NCBI GenBank assembly: GCA_963824545.1 | Contig: CAWGPP010000013.1 | Location: 98,867-162,866 of the forward strand | From: Bog-532 sp963824545 | GTDB lineage: Bacteria > Actinomycetota > Actinomycetes > Streptosporangiales > Streptosporangiaceae | Length of the DNA: 64,000 nucleotides | Reading direction: 5' to 3' | Shown: piece by piece, positions 44,250 to 55,800 of the stretch | Layout of the letters: the number at the start of each line of letters is the position of its first letter | Numbering within the stretch: the stretch's first letter is position 1 | Translations under genes and position numbers: made by a program | The notes under the pieces: model-generated | Told to the model about the DNA's origin: nothing | Databases searched by the model: none | Seen by the model: only the letters and a program-made list of their open reading frames with translations

Positions 44250-45260
44250 ATGAACCAGCCACGCGTGCTGTCCGGCATCCAGCCCACGGCCGACTCGTTT
44301 CATCTCGGCAACTACCTTGGCGCTGTCCGGCAGTGGGTGCGGCTGCAGGAGGACCACGACGCGTTCTACTGTGTCGTGGATCTGCACGCGATCACGATGG
44401 GGCACGAGCCCGTCCTGCTGCGCCGCCGGACGCGGGTGGCCGCAGCTCAGCTGATCGGGGCCGGCCTGGATCCGGACCGCTGCACGCTGTTCGTGCAGAG
44501 CCACGTGCCGGAGCACGCGGAGCTCGCCTGGATTCTCAGCTGTATCACCGGCTTCGGTGAGGCGAGCCGGATGACGCAGTTCAAGGACAAGTCGGCCAAG
44601 GGCGGGTCGGAGCAGGCGTCCGTCGGCCTGTTCACCTACCCGATCCTGCAGGCCGCCGACATCCTCCTGTACCAGGCGGACCAGGTACCGGTCGGTGAGG
44701 ACCAGCGCCAGCACCTCGAGCTGACCAGGGACCTGGCGCAGCGGTTCAACCACCGGTTCGGCGCGACGTTCCGGCTGCCCGACCCGTACATCCTGGCGGC
44801 CGTGGCCAAGATCGGCGACCTGCAGGATCCGGCCAGCAAGATGAGCAAGTCCGGTTCCACCCCGCAGGGCATCGTCGACGTTCTCGACGACCCCGCCGTG
44901 ATCCGCCGGAAGATCGCCCGGGCCGTCACCGACGCCGGCAGTGAGGTGCGTGCCGACGCCGACGCCAAGCCCGGCGTTACGAACCTGCTGCGTATCTACT
45001 CGGCGCTGACCGGCGAATCGATCGCCTCGATCGAGCAGGCCTACGGCAGCGGAGGTTACGGGAAGTTCAAGAAGGACCTGGCCGAGGTCGTGGTCGCGGC
45101 GTTCGCCCCGGTCCGGGAGCGGACCGGGCAGGTGCTCGCCGACGAGGCCGGGCTGGACAAGATCCTCGCCGACGGGGCCGCCCGGGCCGGCCGCGTGGCC
45201 CGCGAGACCATGACCCTCGTGCGGGACCGGGTCGGCTTCGTGCCCCGGATGGACGCCTAA
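44250..45260 (+). CDS. trpS: tryptophanyl-tRNA synthetase
   Basis: Class I synthetase charging tRNA-Trp. It shows the HIGH-like motif FHLGNYLGAVRQW near the N-terminus, VGLFTYPILQAADILLY and KMSKS in ASKMSKSGST. At 336 aa it has the normal bacterial size. ATG 44250 lies 52 bases after the GuaB3 gene. It ends in a 4-base convergent overlap with the carboxypeptidase gene. Confidence 0.97.
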   Translation: MNQPRVLSGIQPTADSFHLGNYLGAVRQWVRLQEDHDAFYCVVDLHAITMGHEPVLLRRRTRVAAAQLIGAGLDPDRCTLFVQSHVPEHAELAWILSCITGFGEASRMTQFKDKSAKGGSEQASVGLFTYPILQAADILLYQADQVPVGEDQRQHLELTRDLAQRFNHRFGATFRLPDPYILAAVAKIGDLQDPASKMSKSGSTPQGIVDVLDDPAVIRRKIARAVTDAGSEVRADADAKPGVTNLLRIYSALTGESIASIEQAYGSGGYGKFKKDLAEVVVAAFAPVRERTGQVLADEAGLDKILADGAARAGRVARETMTLVRDRVGFVPRMDA

Positions 45261-46546
45261 CGGCGTGACGGGGCGCGGCGTCGCAGCAGGATCAGGATGA
45301 CGGCGGCCGCGGCCGCGAGAACGATCAGCGTGATCGACGCGGCCGCCAGCCCGCCCGAGGGCCCTGTGATGGTGCCCGCGGTGACCGGAGGGCGCTGCGC
45401 GGAGCGGGCGGTCGCTGCCGGGGACGGCTGGGCCGGGGCGGGCGTGACCGGGCTGACCAGCGCGCCGATCGGCCTGACCCGGCCGTCCTGGGCGAATCCC
45501 CAGTCCAGCAGCTTCGACGCGTAGGTCACCTCGGTCAGCGGCGTGCAGTGCAGGATGGTCACGATCAGCGTGACGCCGTTCCGGCGGGCCATCCCGATGT
45601 AGGTGGCGCCGGCCGCGTTCGTCCAGCCGATCTTGCCGCCGACGCCTCCTGGGTACCGGGTCAGGAGGTCGTTCTGGTTGACGAGCGTCTCCGATGTACG
45701 CGCCGTCACCGGGAAGTTCGCGACCCGCGTCGCGTCGTACCCCATCAGCGCGGCTGTGGCCAGCGCCTGCCGGGCGATGAGTGCCAGGTCGTAGGCGGAG
45801 ACGTGCTGGCCGGGAGCGTCCAGGCCGTTCGGGTCCGCCGCCATGACGTCATAGGCCTGCAGGTGGTGCGCTTCCGCGTTCATCAGGGCGATGCCGTGGC
45901 CCAGCGAACCGGTCGCCTGCGCCAGCGCGATCGCGGCGTCGTTCGCCGAGATCATCAGCAGCGCGCGGAACAGGTCGGCCACCTTGTACGGCTGGCCGCG
46001 CACCAGCCCGGCGACGTTCGGCGTGACGTTGGTGTCCTGCGCGGACGCCACCACGGTGGCGTCCGGGTTCAGCAGCGGGACCAGCGTGACCGCCGTCAGC
46101 ATCTTCAGCGTGCTGGCGGGGCGCAGCAGGCCGTGCGGGTCCTTGGCCGCGAGCACCTGCCCGGTCCCGGCGTCCGCGACCACGTACGCCACGGCGGGCA
46201 CGGCGGGCAGCCGCAGCGCGTGCCCGGCCGGGTAGTTCACGACCACCCCGGGGCCGGCCATTTGCGGGCCGCCCACCGTGGCGGGGCTGGCCGGGCGGCC
46301 GCCCGTGCGGGCCTGCTGCAGCAGCGCCGCGGCCGCCGCCTGCTGCTGGGGTGATTCGGCGCCCGCCGGCCGCGCCGTGCTCGCCTGCGGTGGCGTGCCC
46401 GGCTGAGCCGGGGTGCCGGTCCGGCCTTCCCGCGGGGACGCCTGCTGGGCCTGGGCGGGTGCGCACAGCACCGCGGAACCGGCCACGCAGCAGGCCGCAA
46501 CGAGGGCGCAACCCCCGAGCAGAGCCGAACGGATACGCTCTGTCAC
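45257..46546 (-). CDS. D-alanyl-D-alanine carboxypeptidase (peptidase S11, membrane-anchored)
   Basis: DacA-like low-molecular-weight penicillin-binding protein trimming peptidoglycan stem peptides outside the cell. The GTG at 46546 (TTG 46549 possible) follows GAGGGA. Residues ~1-34 are a signal peptide (basic start, then LLGGCALVAACCVAGSAVL, cleavage near AQA). A Pro/Ala/Gln-rich linker runs to ~110. The S11 domain has SxxK (PASTLKML), SxN (MISANDAAIA) and a third motif KIG where KTG is usual (GGKIGWTNAAG). A C-terminal helix (ASITLIVLAAAAAVILILL) with basic RRRAPSRR tail anchors it. The KTG to KIG change is worth noting. The long frame to 47344 is spurious. Confidence 0.93.
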   Translation of the reverse strand: MTERIRSALLGGCALVAACCVAGSAVLCAPAQAQQASPREGRTGTPAQPGTPPQASTARPAGAESPQQQAAAAALLQQARTGGRPASPATVGGPQMAGPGVVVNYPAGHALRLPAVPAVAYVVADAGTGQVLAAKDPHGLLRPASTLKMLTAVTLVPLLNPDATVVASAQDTNVTPNVAGLVRGQPYKVADLFRALLMISANDAAIALAQATGSLGHGIALMNAEAHHLQAYDVMAADPNGLDAPGQHVSAYDLALIARQALATAALMGYDATRVANFPVTARTSETLVNQNDLLTRYPGGVGGKIGWTNAAGATYIGMARRNGVTLIVTILHCTPLTEVTYASKLLDWGFAQDGRVRPIGALVSPVTPAPAQPSPAATARSAQRPPVTAGTITGPSGGLAAASITLIVLAAAAAVILILLRRRAPSRR

Positions 46547-46711
46547 CAAAATTCCCTCGCGTCCACCCAGTTTCTCCTGACTTTTCTGCCCTGATGCTCC
46601 CGGGCTCACCCTGCGGCTTCCGGCCGGCGCGGCGCGCACGCCGGGGCGGCCCGCAGCGGATGCTACGACGCCCCCCGCGCTAAACGCGGCCCCAAGCCGT
46701 AACCTGTGCTT

Positions 46712-48292
<1,581 letters not shown>

Positions 48293-48396
48293 TCGGGCGG
48301 AACGCATTTACCCTTGGTTAAATAACTTGTTCCGCCTTTTTATAGGCATCTTATGCCGCGCTTATGTCGCAACGCATGCGCGCATGGAGGTCGGCC

Positions 48397-49563
48397 GTGG
48401 CCATCAGCTGGAATCCGTCCCGGGGCCCGACCCTCGGCATCGAGTGGGAGCTTCAGCTCATCGATGCCCAGACCAGGATGCTGCGACAGGACGCGGACAT
48501 GGTCCTGGCGGCACTGCCCGGTCTCGACGCGAGCGGTGAGCACCCGCAGATCCGGCATGAGCTCATGCAGTCGACCGTGGAGATCGTGACCGGTATTTGC
48601 AGCACCGTGTCGGAAGCCAAGGCCGACCTGGGAAAGGCAATCGGGGAGCTCCAGAGAATCTCCGATGACCGCGGTATTCTATTGGCCTGCGCCGGGACAC
48701 ATCCCATCAGCGACTGGCGCGACGCTAAGATGGCGCCTATTGTCCGCTATGCGGAACTTGTCGAGCAAATGCAATGGCTCGCGCGCAGGATTCAGACTTT
48801 CGGTGTGCACGTCCATGTGGGGCTGCGGGATGGGCACAAGGCAATTCCCGTGGTCAATGCGCTCGCCACGTACCTGCCGCATTTCCTGGCGCTCACGGCG
48901 TCCAGCCCGTTCTGGAGCGGGCAGGACACCGGGCTCGCCTCGACCAGGGCCATCATTTTCGGCGACCTGCCGACCGCGGGTCCCCCGCACCGGCTCTCCA
49001 ACTGGGGCGATTTCGAGGAGTACATGGGCACGCTGATGCGGGCCCGGACGATCCGCAGCATCAAGGAGGTGTGGTGGGACATCCGCCCCCATCCGGATCT
49101 GGGCACCGTGGAAATCCGCATGTTCGACGGCCTGCCGACGGCCCGCGAGGTCGGCATGGTCGCGGCCCTCTCCCAGAGCCTGGTCCAGCTCTTCGACGCC
49201 CAGCTGGACCGCGGTTACCAGCTGCCCAGTCCATCGTCTTGGGTCGTTCGCGACAACAAATGGCGTGCGACGAGATATGGTCTTGACGCGACGGTGATCA
49301 CCGATGAGTCAGGGACGACGGCGCCGCTACGCGATGAGGTGTACGAGCTCATTCGGGAGCTTGAGCCCGCCGCCGATCGGCTTGGTTGTCTTGAAGAGCT
49401 GCAGGTAGCCTCGGAAGTGCTTGAATACGGGGCTTCTTACGAAAGACAGCGTGCCGTTCTCACTCGTGCCGGCGAGATGACCGACGTCATAGACGCGCTT
49501 GTCACAGAGTTTGCCGAGGACCGTTTCGTCATCCCGGGGGAAGGCGGGCATGGAAGGAAATGA
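48397..49563 (+). CDS. YbdK-family carboxylate-amine ligase (glutamate-cysteine ligase 2 type)
   Basis: GCS2-fold ATP-dependent ligase. Motifs: TLGIEWELQLID near the N-terminus (metal-binding Glu), HELMQSTVEIVTGIC, GVHVHVGLRDGHKAIPVVNA, and DIRPHPDLGTVEIRMFDGLPT. The 388-aa length fits. YbdK enzymes have weak gamma-glutamylcysteine activity, and the real substrate in actinobacteria is uncertain. The start is GTG 48397 with GGAGG upstream; an in-frame ATG 48364 is less likely. It overlaps the following M20 gene by 14 bases, so the products may act together, for example making and cleaving an amide. Confidence 0.9.
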   Translation: MAISWNPSRGPTLGIEWELQLIDAQTRMLRQDADMVLAALPGLDASGEHPQIRHELMQSTVEIVTGICSTVSEAKADLGKAIGELQRISDDRGILLACAGTHPISDWRDAKMAPIVRYAELVEQMQWLARRIQTFGVHVHVGLRDGHKAIPVVNALATYLPHFLALTASSPFWSGQDTGLASTRAIIFGDLPTAGPPHRLSNWGDFEEYMGTLMRARTIRSIKEVWWDIRPHPDLGTVEIRMFDGLPTAREVGMVAALSQSLVQLFDAQLDRGYQLPSPSSWVVRDNKWRATRYGLDATVITDESGTTAPLRDEVYELIRELEPAADRLGCLEELQVASEVLEYGASYERQRAVLTRAGEMTDVIDALVTEFAEDRFVIPGEGGHGRK

Positions 49564-50806
49564 CCTGGCGGGCGACCTCGAAGCCTTTGTCGCCTCCCAT
49601 AAGGCCGAGCTCATCGAGTTCCGCCGTGACCTGCATGCCCATCCGGAAGTCGGCTACGCCGAATACCGGACGACGCGTCGCATAGCGTTGCGGCTGGCCT
49701 CGGCCGGCCTCCGCCCGGTGATTCTGCCCAAGGGCACCGGGCTGATCGTCGACATCGGCGGCAGCGACCTGGATAGCCAGGGCCCGCCGCGCCCGGTCAT
49801 CGCGCTCCGTGCCGACATTGACGCTCTGGCGATGCCCGACGAAAAGAACGTCCCGTACCGTTCAACCGTGCCCAACGTCTGCCACGCCTGCGGGCACGAC
49901 GTGCACACCACGGTGCTGCTCGGCGCGGGGCTGTTCCTGGCCGAGCAGGCCGCCCAGGGGCTGCTGCCCGGGCGGGTCCGGCTGATCTTCCAGCCGGCCG
50001 AGGAGGTGCCCGGCGGAGCGCTCGACGTCCTCGCTGCGGGCGGTATCACCTCCGTCGGCCGCATCTTCGCGCTGCACTGCGACCCCAAGATCGACGTCGG
50101 CAAGATCGGCATCAGGAACGGGCCCATTACCGCGGCCTGCGACCGGATCTCCGTGCGCGTCACCGGGCCGGGCGGGCACACCGCGCGGCCTCATCTGACC
50201 GCCGACCTGGTGTACGCGCTCGGCAAGATCGTTACCGAGCTGCCCGCCGCGCTGTCCCGGCGGGTGGACCCGCGGTCCAGCCTGAGCCTGGTCTGGGGCC
50301 GGGTGAGCGCCGGCACGACCGCCAACGCCATCCCGGACGAGGGGATCGCCGAGGGCACCATCCGGTGCCTGGACGACGACGCCTGGCACGGCGCCCCCGA
50401 TCTGCTCAAGGAGCTCATCGACTCGGTGGCCGCCGCCTACGGCGTCTACGCCGAGATGAGCTACTCGCGGAACGTGCCGCCCACCGTTAATGACCCGGTG
50501 TGCTCGGCCATGTTCGCCGCCGCCGCCGAGCAGACGATCGGGCCGGATGCCGTGGTCAGCACGCCGCAGAGCCTGGGCGGTGAGGACTTTGCCTGGTACC
50601 TGGAGTCCGTTCCCGGCTCCTACGCCCGGCTCGGGGTGCGCACGCCCGGTGCCCCCCAGGAACTGGACATCCACCAGCCCACGTTCGACGTGGACGAGCG
50701 CGCCATCGGCGTCGGCGTGCACGTGATGGCCGCGACCGCGCTCAACGCGCTGTGGGACGACAACACCCGGATCACCTCCGAGCCCCTCCCCGGCGCGGCG
50801 GCCTGA
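49550..50806 (+). CDS. M20-family amidohydrolase (418 aa), second copy
   Basis: Metal ligands are in VCHACGHDVHTTVLLGAG, PAEEVPGGALDV and the second His/Glu sites further on; the dimerisation domain contains TGPGGHTARPHLTADLV. N-acyl amino acid or related amide hydrolysis is expected. ATG 49550 lies inside the end of the ligase gene (14-base overlap) with GGGGGAAGGCGGGC upstream. The lpdA-type gene follows after ~23 bases. It differs clearly from the M20 gene at 26175 and is not a recent duplicate. Confidence 0.9.
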   Translation: MEGNDLAGDLEAFVASHKAELIEFRRDLHAHPEVGYAEYRTTRRIALRLASAGLRPVILPKGTGLIVDIGGSDLDSQGPPRPVIALRADIDALAMPDEKNVPYRSTVPNVCHACGHDVHTTVLLGAGLFLAEQAAQGLLPGRVRLIFQPAEEVPGGALDVLAAGGITSVGRIFALHCDPKIDVGKIGIRNGPITAACDRISVRVTGPGGHTARPHLTADLVYALGKIVTELPAALSRRVDPRSSLSLVWGRVSAGTTANAIPDEGIAEGTIRCLDDDAWHGAPDLLKELIDSVAAAYGVYAEMSYSRNVPPTVNDPVCSAMFAAAAEQTIGPDAVVSTPQSLGGEDFAWYLESVPGSYARLGVRTPGAPQELDIHQPTFDVDERAIGVGVHVMAATALNALWDDNTRITSEPLPGAAA

Positions 50807-50829
50807 CCCATCGGGGAGAATTGCGGATC

Positions 50830-52227
50830 GTGAGGCAGTCACGCATGCGCATCGCGATCATTGGCGGGGGGCCGGGCGGTTATGAGGCCGCGCTAGTGGC
50901 CGCGCACCTCGGTGCCGAGGTGACGCTGGCCGAGCGCGACGGCCTCGGCGGGGCCTGCGTGCTGACCGACTGCGTTCCCTCCAAGACCCTGATCGAGACC
51001 TCCAGCACGGTCACGGTGCTGAACGGCTCGGCCGATCTGGGCATCCGGGCCGGTGTCGGGACAGCCGGAGGCCGGCCGATGGTCGACGCGGGCCGGTTGC
51101 ACGGCCGGATCAAGGCCCTGGCGCGGGCGCAGTCCGCGGACGTGGCCGCGCGGGTGGCGGCGGAGGGCGTCGAGGTCATCGAGGGGCCCGCGTGCCTGGC
51201 CGGGCCGGGGACCGTGCGCGCGGACGGCCATGACATCGCCGCGGACGCTGTGCTCATCGCCGTCGGGGCGCACCCGCGCGTACTGCCCGATTGCGCCCCG
51301 GACGGCGAACGCATCCTGAACTGGCGCCAGCTGTACGATCTGCCGGAGATTCCCGAGGAGCTGATCGTGGTGGGCTCCGGGGTGACCGGCGCGGAGTTCG
51401 CCAGCGCCTACCAGTCGCTGGGATCGGCGGTGACCCTGGTGTCGTCGCGCCAGCGGGTGCTGCCGCACGAGGATGTCGACGCGGCCGTCGTCATCGAGGA
51501 GGTGTTCCGGCGCCGCGGGATGACGGTCCTCGGCCGGTCCCGGGCCGCCTCGGTCCAGCGGAAGGGCGACCGGGTTGCCGTCACGCTCACCGACGGCCGG
51601 GTGGTGCGCGGCTCGCACTGCCTGCTCACCGTGGGCATGGAACCGAGTGTGCAGGGGCTCGGCCTGGAGGACGCCGGCGTCAAGCTCGACGACCACGGGT
51701 TCGTGAACGTCGACCGGGTGTCCCGGACCTCCGCGCCCGGCGTGTACGCCGCGGGTGACTGCACCGGCGTGCTGATGCTCGCGTCGGTCGCGGCCATGCA
51801 GGGCCGTATCGCGATGTGGCACGCGCTCGGTGAGGCCGTGCACCCGATCCGGCTGGGCCACGTGGCCGCGACGATTTTCACCGATCCGGAGATCGCCACC
51901 GTGGGCGTCACGGCCTCCGCGGTGGACAGCGGCGAGACCCCGGCCACGGTGGTCAAGCTTCCGCTGGCCGGCAATCCGCGTGCGAAGATGGCCGGGATCC
52001 GGGACGGGTTCGTCAAGCTGTACGCCCGCCCCGACACCTCGGTCGTGCTGGGCGGCGTGATCGTCGCGCCCCGCGCCAGCGAGCTCATCCTGCCCGTGTC
52101 GATCGCGGTCGAGCAGCGGCTCACCGTCGATCAGCTGGCGCAGACCTTCACCGTCTACCCCTCCCTGTCCGGCAGCCTCGCCGAAGCCGCCCGCAAACTC
52201 ATGCGCTTCTCCCCAGACCTGGCGTGA
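50830..52227 (+). CDS. lpdA: NAD(P)H-quinone dehydrogenase, LpdA type (flavoprotein disulfide reductase family)
   Basis: The pyridine-nucleotide-disulfide oxidoreductase fold: FAD motif IAIIGGGPGGYEAALVAAHL at the start, NAD motif ELIVVGSGVTGAEFASAYQS, second FAD motif GVYAAGDCTGVLMLASVAAM and a dimerisation domain. It is collinear with mycobacterial LpdA (Rv3303c type). Unlike my recollection of that protein, the redox CxxxxC is complete here (ACVLTDCVPSKT). The C-terminus lacks the HxxxxE pair of true lipoamide dehydrogenases (AQTFTVYPSLSGSLAEAARK), supporting quinone reduction. GTG 50830 or ATG 50845 may be the start. It is last in the ligase-M20-lpdA run. Confidence 0.9.
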   Translation: MRQSRMRIAIIGGGPGGYEAALVAAHLGAEVTLAERDGLGGACVLTDCVPSKTLIETSSTVTVLNGSADLGIRAGVGTAGGRPMVDAGRLHGRIKALARAQSADVAARVAAEGVEVIEGPACLAGPGTVRADGHDIAADAVLIAVGAHPRVLPDCAPDGERILNWRQLYDLPEIPEELIVVGSGVTGAEFASAYQSLGSAVTLVSSRQRVLPHEDVDAAVVIEEVFRRRGMTVLGRSRAASVQRKGDRVAVTLTDGRVVRGSHCLLTVGMEPSVQGLGLEDAGVKLDDHGFVNVDRVSRTSAPGVYAAGDCTGVLMLASVAAMQGRIAMWHALGEAVHPIRLGHVAATIFTDPEIATVGVTASAVDSGETPATVVKLPLAGNPRAKMAGIRDGFVKLYARPDTSVVLGGVIVAPRASELILPVSIAVEQRLTVDQLAQTFTVYPSLSGSLAEAARKLMRFSPDLA

Positions 52228-52860
52228 AACCCAACGGTCACCACAGAGGGTTACGGCGAGGTGCTCATTACCGGCTAACGAGCCGGGCCTTGTGCCCGGC
52301 GAGTGGCCGGTGTGTCGGTGAAGTACCACCGCGGGGCGCGGAGCGCAGCGGGGGGTTCCGGGGGGTCGCCCCACTCCAAATGGCAAACACCCGGCGCAAG
52401 CCGACGCCTGATGATCGAGTGGACCGCCGATCTGTGACCCGAGTTCGCAGCGAGCGAGGCAGACCAGCAGTGACAGCGAGGTTCCAGGTTCGCTCCCCAT
52501 AGGGATGCAAAACAATCCCTACCCAGCCCAGACGAACCGCTAACTGGTCATTGAGTGGACGGCCCAGCTAAGCCGTCAGCGCTAACGCTAAGCCGCTTGA
52601 TCTTCTGCGCAGGCTAGTAAGACAGGCGGCGAGGAAGGACACGCAGGCAGGCCGGGGCCAAGCGCTTGCCGCACCGGCCCCCGGCCGCACCCATCGGCAC
52701 GGAAGGAGCAGCAATCAGAGGGACGGCCAACCCACCCCACCGGCCCCGGGCCGGACGGACTGCCGCCTAGTGCACCCCAGCACCAGATGCGCCTGCGTCT
52801 TAGTCAGCGGGCTAAGCGCCTATCCGTGGCACAGCAGCGCTGCTCAGGTGCTTGTCAGTG
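52228..52860. other. 633-base non-coding region at the left border of the island
   Basis: No gene and no tRNA cloverleaf was found. The distal part (52500-52760) is repeat copy A, related to DNA upstream of the STAND-TPR gene. The proximal part (52228-52500) has G-rich stretches and short inverted repeats such as GCCGGGC/GCCCGGC around 52290. Confidence 0.5.
52500..52760. repeat. dispersed ~260-bp repeat, copy A
   Basis: Shared blocks with copy B (56195-56450), in the same order and orientation, include TAGGGATGCA, GAGTGGA-GGCCCAGCT, GCGAGGAAGG, GGCAGGCCGGGG, CCCCGGCCGC, GGCACGGAA and AGCAGCAA. Overall similarity looks well above chance, with short indels. It does not encode a protein in any frame. 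Confidence 0.75.
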
Positions 52861-55800
52861 TCAGTCTCTACGATTAGCGATCTCATCCGCCTCAGCCTGA
52901 ACGGTGCCGGCCTCCTCTGCACGGTCAAGGGAGCCTAGTACTTTCGCCAGGTTGGACAGCGAGGTGGCCAGGTCGGGGCGGTAGCGGTCGGGCATCGCGG
53001 CGGCCAGCTCGCGCCGGATCGCGACCGCCTCCTCGGTGACCGGCAGTGCGTCGGCGGGCCGGCCCAGCTCAGAGAACCAGATGCCCAGGTTGGATAGCGA
53101 GGTGGCCAGGTTGGGGCGGTAGCGGTCGGGCATCGCGGCGGCCAGCTCGCGCCGGATCGCGACCGCCTCCTCGGTGACCGGCAGTGCGTCGGCCGGGCGG
53201 CCCAGCTCAGAGAACCAGATGCCCAGGTTGGATAGCGAGGTGGCCAGGTCGGGGCGGTAGCGGTCGGGCATCGCGGCGGCCAGCTCGCGCCGGATCGCGA
53301 CCGCCTCCTCGGTGACCGGCAGTGCGTCGGCGGGGCGGCCCAGCTCCGAGAACCAGATGCCCAGGTTGGATAGCGAGGTGGCCAGGTCGGGGCGGTAGCG
53401 GTCGGGCATCGCGGCGGCCAGCTCGCGCCGGATCGCGACCGCCTCCTCGGTGACCGGCAGTGCGTCGGCCGGGCGGCCCAGCTCCGAGAACCGGATGCCG
53501 AGGTTGGATAGCGAGGTGGCCAGGTCGGGGCGGTAGCGGTCGGGCATCGCGGCGGCCAGCTCGCGGCGGATCGCGACAGCCTCCTCGGTGACCGGCAGTG
53601 CGTCGGCCGGGCGGCCCAGCGCCGAGAACCGGACGCCGAGGTTGGACAGCGAGTGGCCAGGTCGGGGCGGTAGCGGTCGGGCATCGCGGCGGCCAGCTCG
53701 CGCCGGATCGCGACCGCCTCCTGGTGGCCGGCAGCGCGTCGGCGGGGCGGCCCAGCTCGGAGAACCAGATGCCGAGGTTGGTCAGCGAGGTGGCGAGGTC
53801 GGGGCGGTAGCGGTCGGGCTGGCGGCGGCCAGCTCGCGGTAGATCGCGACGGCTTCCTCGGTGACCGGCAGTGCGTCGGCCGGGCGGCCCAGCTCCGAGA
53901 ACCGGACGCCGAGGTTGGTCAGCGAATCGGCGAGGTCGGGGCGGTAGCGGTCGGGCTGGCGGCGGCCAGCTCGCGGCGGATCGCGACGGCCTCCTCGGTG
54001 ACTGGCAGTGCGTCGGCCGGGCGGCCCAGCTCGGAGAACCGGACGCCGAGGTTGGTCAGCGAGTCGGCCAGGTCGGGGCGGTAGCGGTCCGGGCTCGCGG
54101 CGGCCAGCTCGCGGCGGATCGCGACCGCCTCCTCGGTGACCGGCAGTGCGTCGGCCGGGCGGCCCAGCGCCGAGAACCAGACGCCGAGGTTGGACAGCGA
54201 ATCGGCGAGGTCGGGGCGGTAGCGGTCCGGGCTGGCGGCGGCCAGCTCGCGGCGGATCGCGACGGCTTCCTCGGTGACCGGCAGTGCGTCGGCCGGGCGG
54301 CCCAGCGCCGAGAACAAGACGCCGAGGTTGGACAGCGAGGTGGCCAGGTCGGGGCGGTAGCGGTCGGGCTCGCGGCGGCCAGCTCCCGCCGGATCGCGAC
54401 GGCCTCCTCGGTGACCGGCAGTGCGTCGGCCGGGCGGCCCAGCTCGGAGAACAAGACGCCGAGGTTGGACAGCGAGTCGGCGAGGTCGGGACGGTAGCGG
54501 TCGGGCATCGCGGCGGCCAGCTCGCGCCGGATCGCGACCGCTTCCTCGGTGACCGGCAGTGCGTCGGCCGGGCGGCCCAGCGCCGAGAACCAGACGCCCA
54601 GGCTGGACAGCCAGAATGCACGGACGGCAGGGCTCGTGTCCCCAGGCAGGAGGGAAATGATTCGCTGGCATAGTGCTGCAGCGGCGGGAGCCAGAATAAT
54701 CGTGGGATAGGGGATGGCGTTGTAAATGACGGTCAGCGTTTCCGCTGGTGCGTGCAGGTCAGCGACGACATCGGCGATGGACGGCAATATCTGCCTGAGC
54801 AGTTCCTCGGCCTTTGGGTAATCGGATGCGGCGCGGGCGAGCAGGGTCACCGCCCGCAGCGCCTGGCGGGGGTTCAGGCTGGTCAGGCAAGCTTGGGCGA
54901 GTTCTGGGGACTCCGTTAGCTCACGCAGGGTATGCAGCTCGGCCAGCCGGTCAGGTTGCAGCGACCCGATCCAGTCCGTCTCACCGGGACCCGGCGGGTA
55001 CAGCACCTTCAGCCATTCGGCGATCTTTACCGACGGCGATAGTCCCGGCACCCGCCCCGGCAAGACGCGCGCTTCTTGCTCGGTGGCCGCCCCGAGCAGG
55101 CAGGCCGTCGCGATCACCTCCCGCAGCTGCCGTTGCGTGATCCCGGCCTGGCCGCCGGTGAGCCCGGCCGTCCGGGCGCTTTCGTACCAGAAGTGCTGCT
55201 CGTGACGCAGCAGCTCACCCAGCACGTCACCGACGTTGACCTGCACCAGCTGAGTGCCAGTCTCGTCCAGCAGGCCGACCAGCGCCGCCGCATGCAGATC
55301 CAGCACCCGTCTGCCGGCCGCAGCTTCACGGATGCCCACCGTCTTGACCGGTACGCCCAGTTCGGCCGCGAACGACGCGGGCAGCCATGGCGACCACCTC
55401 GGTGTCCGGCAGGTCAGCGGCCACGGCAGCGGGCAGCTCGATGGTGGCGGCCCGGGCGGCCTGCACCAGGTCCCAGGCGGCCGGGTCGTCAATGCCGAGC
55501 TGGTCCCACCACTCTCCCGCGGAGCGGGCCAGCAGCAGCACCCGTACACCAGTCCGCTGAGGGCCGGCCAGCTCACTGACCAGATGGCTTAGCCCCGGCC
55601 GCGTCTCGGCGTAGTCAACCACCAGCAGCGCACGGTGATCGGTCGCCTGCCGCAGCGCGGGCACCGCGCCGGCTTCCTCCCCGCTGGCAACCCGTTCGCA
55701 GGTCCATCCCAGCTGCCGCAACCGGTCCGCCAGCTCCACCGCGAGCCGGGTCTTGCCGACACCGCCCGCGCCGGTCACCAGCCGCAGCCGGGACGCCGAA

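Noticed and set aside
52268..52510. Possible tRNA or short gene near GGTTCGCTCCCC
   Set aside because: No cloverleaf with acceptor and anticodon stems could be drawn; the short frame has no ribosome site.
52930..54600. Possible CRISPR or satellite array
   Set aside because: 138-bp units translate to TPR motifs with no unique spacers.
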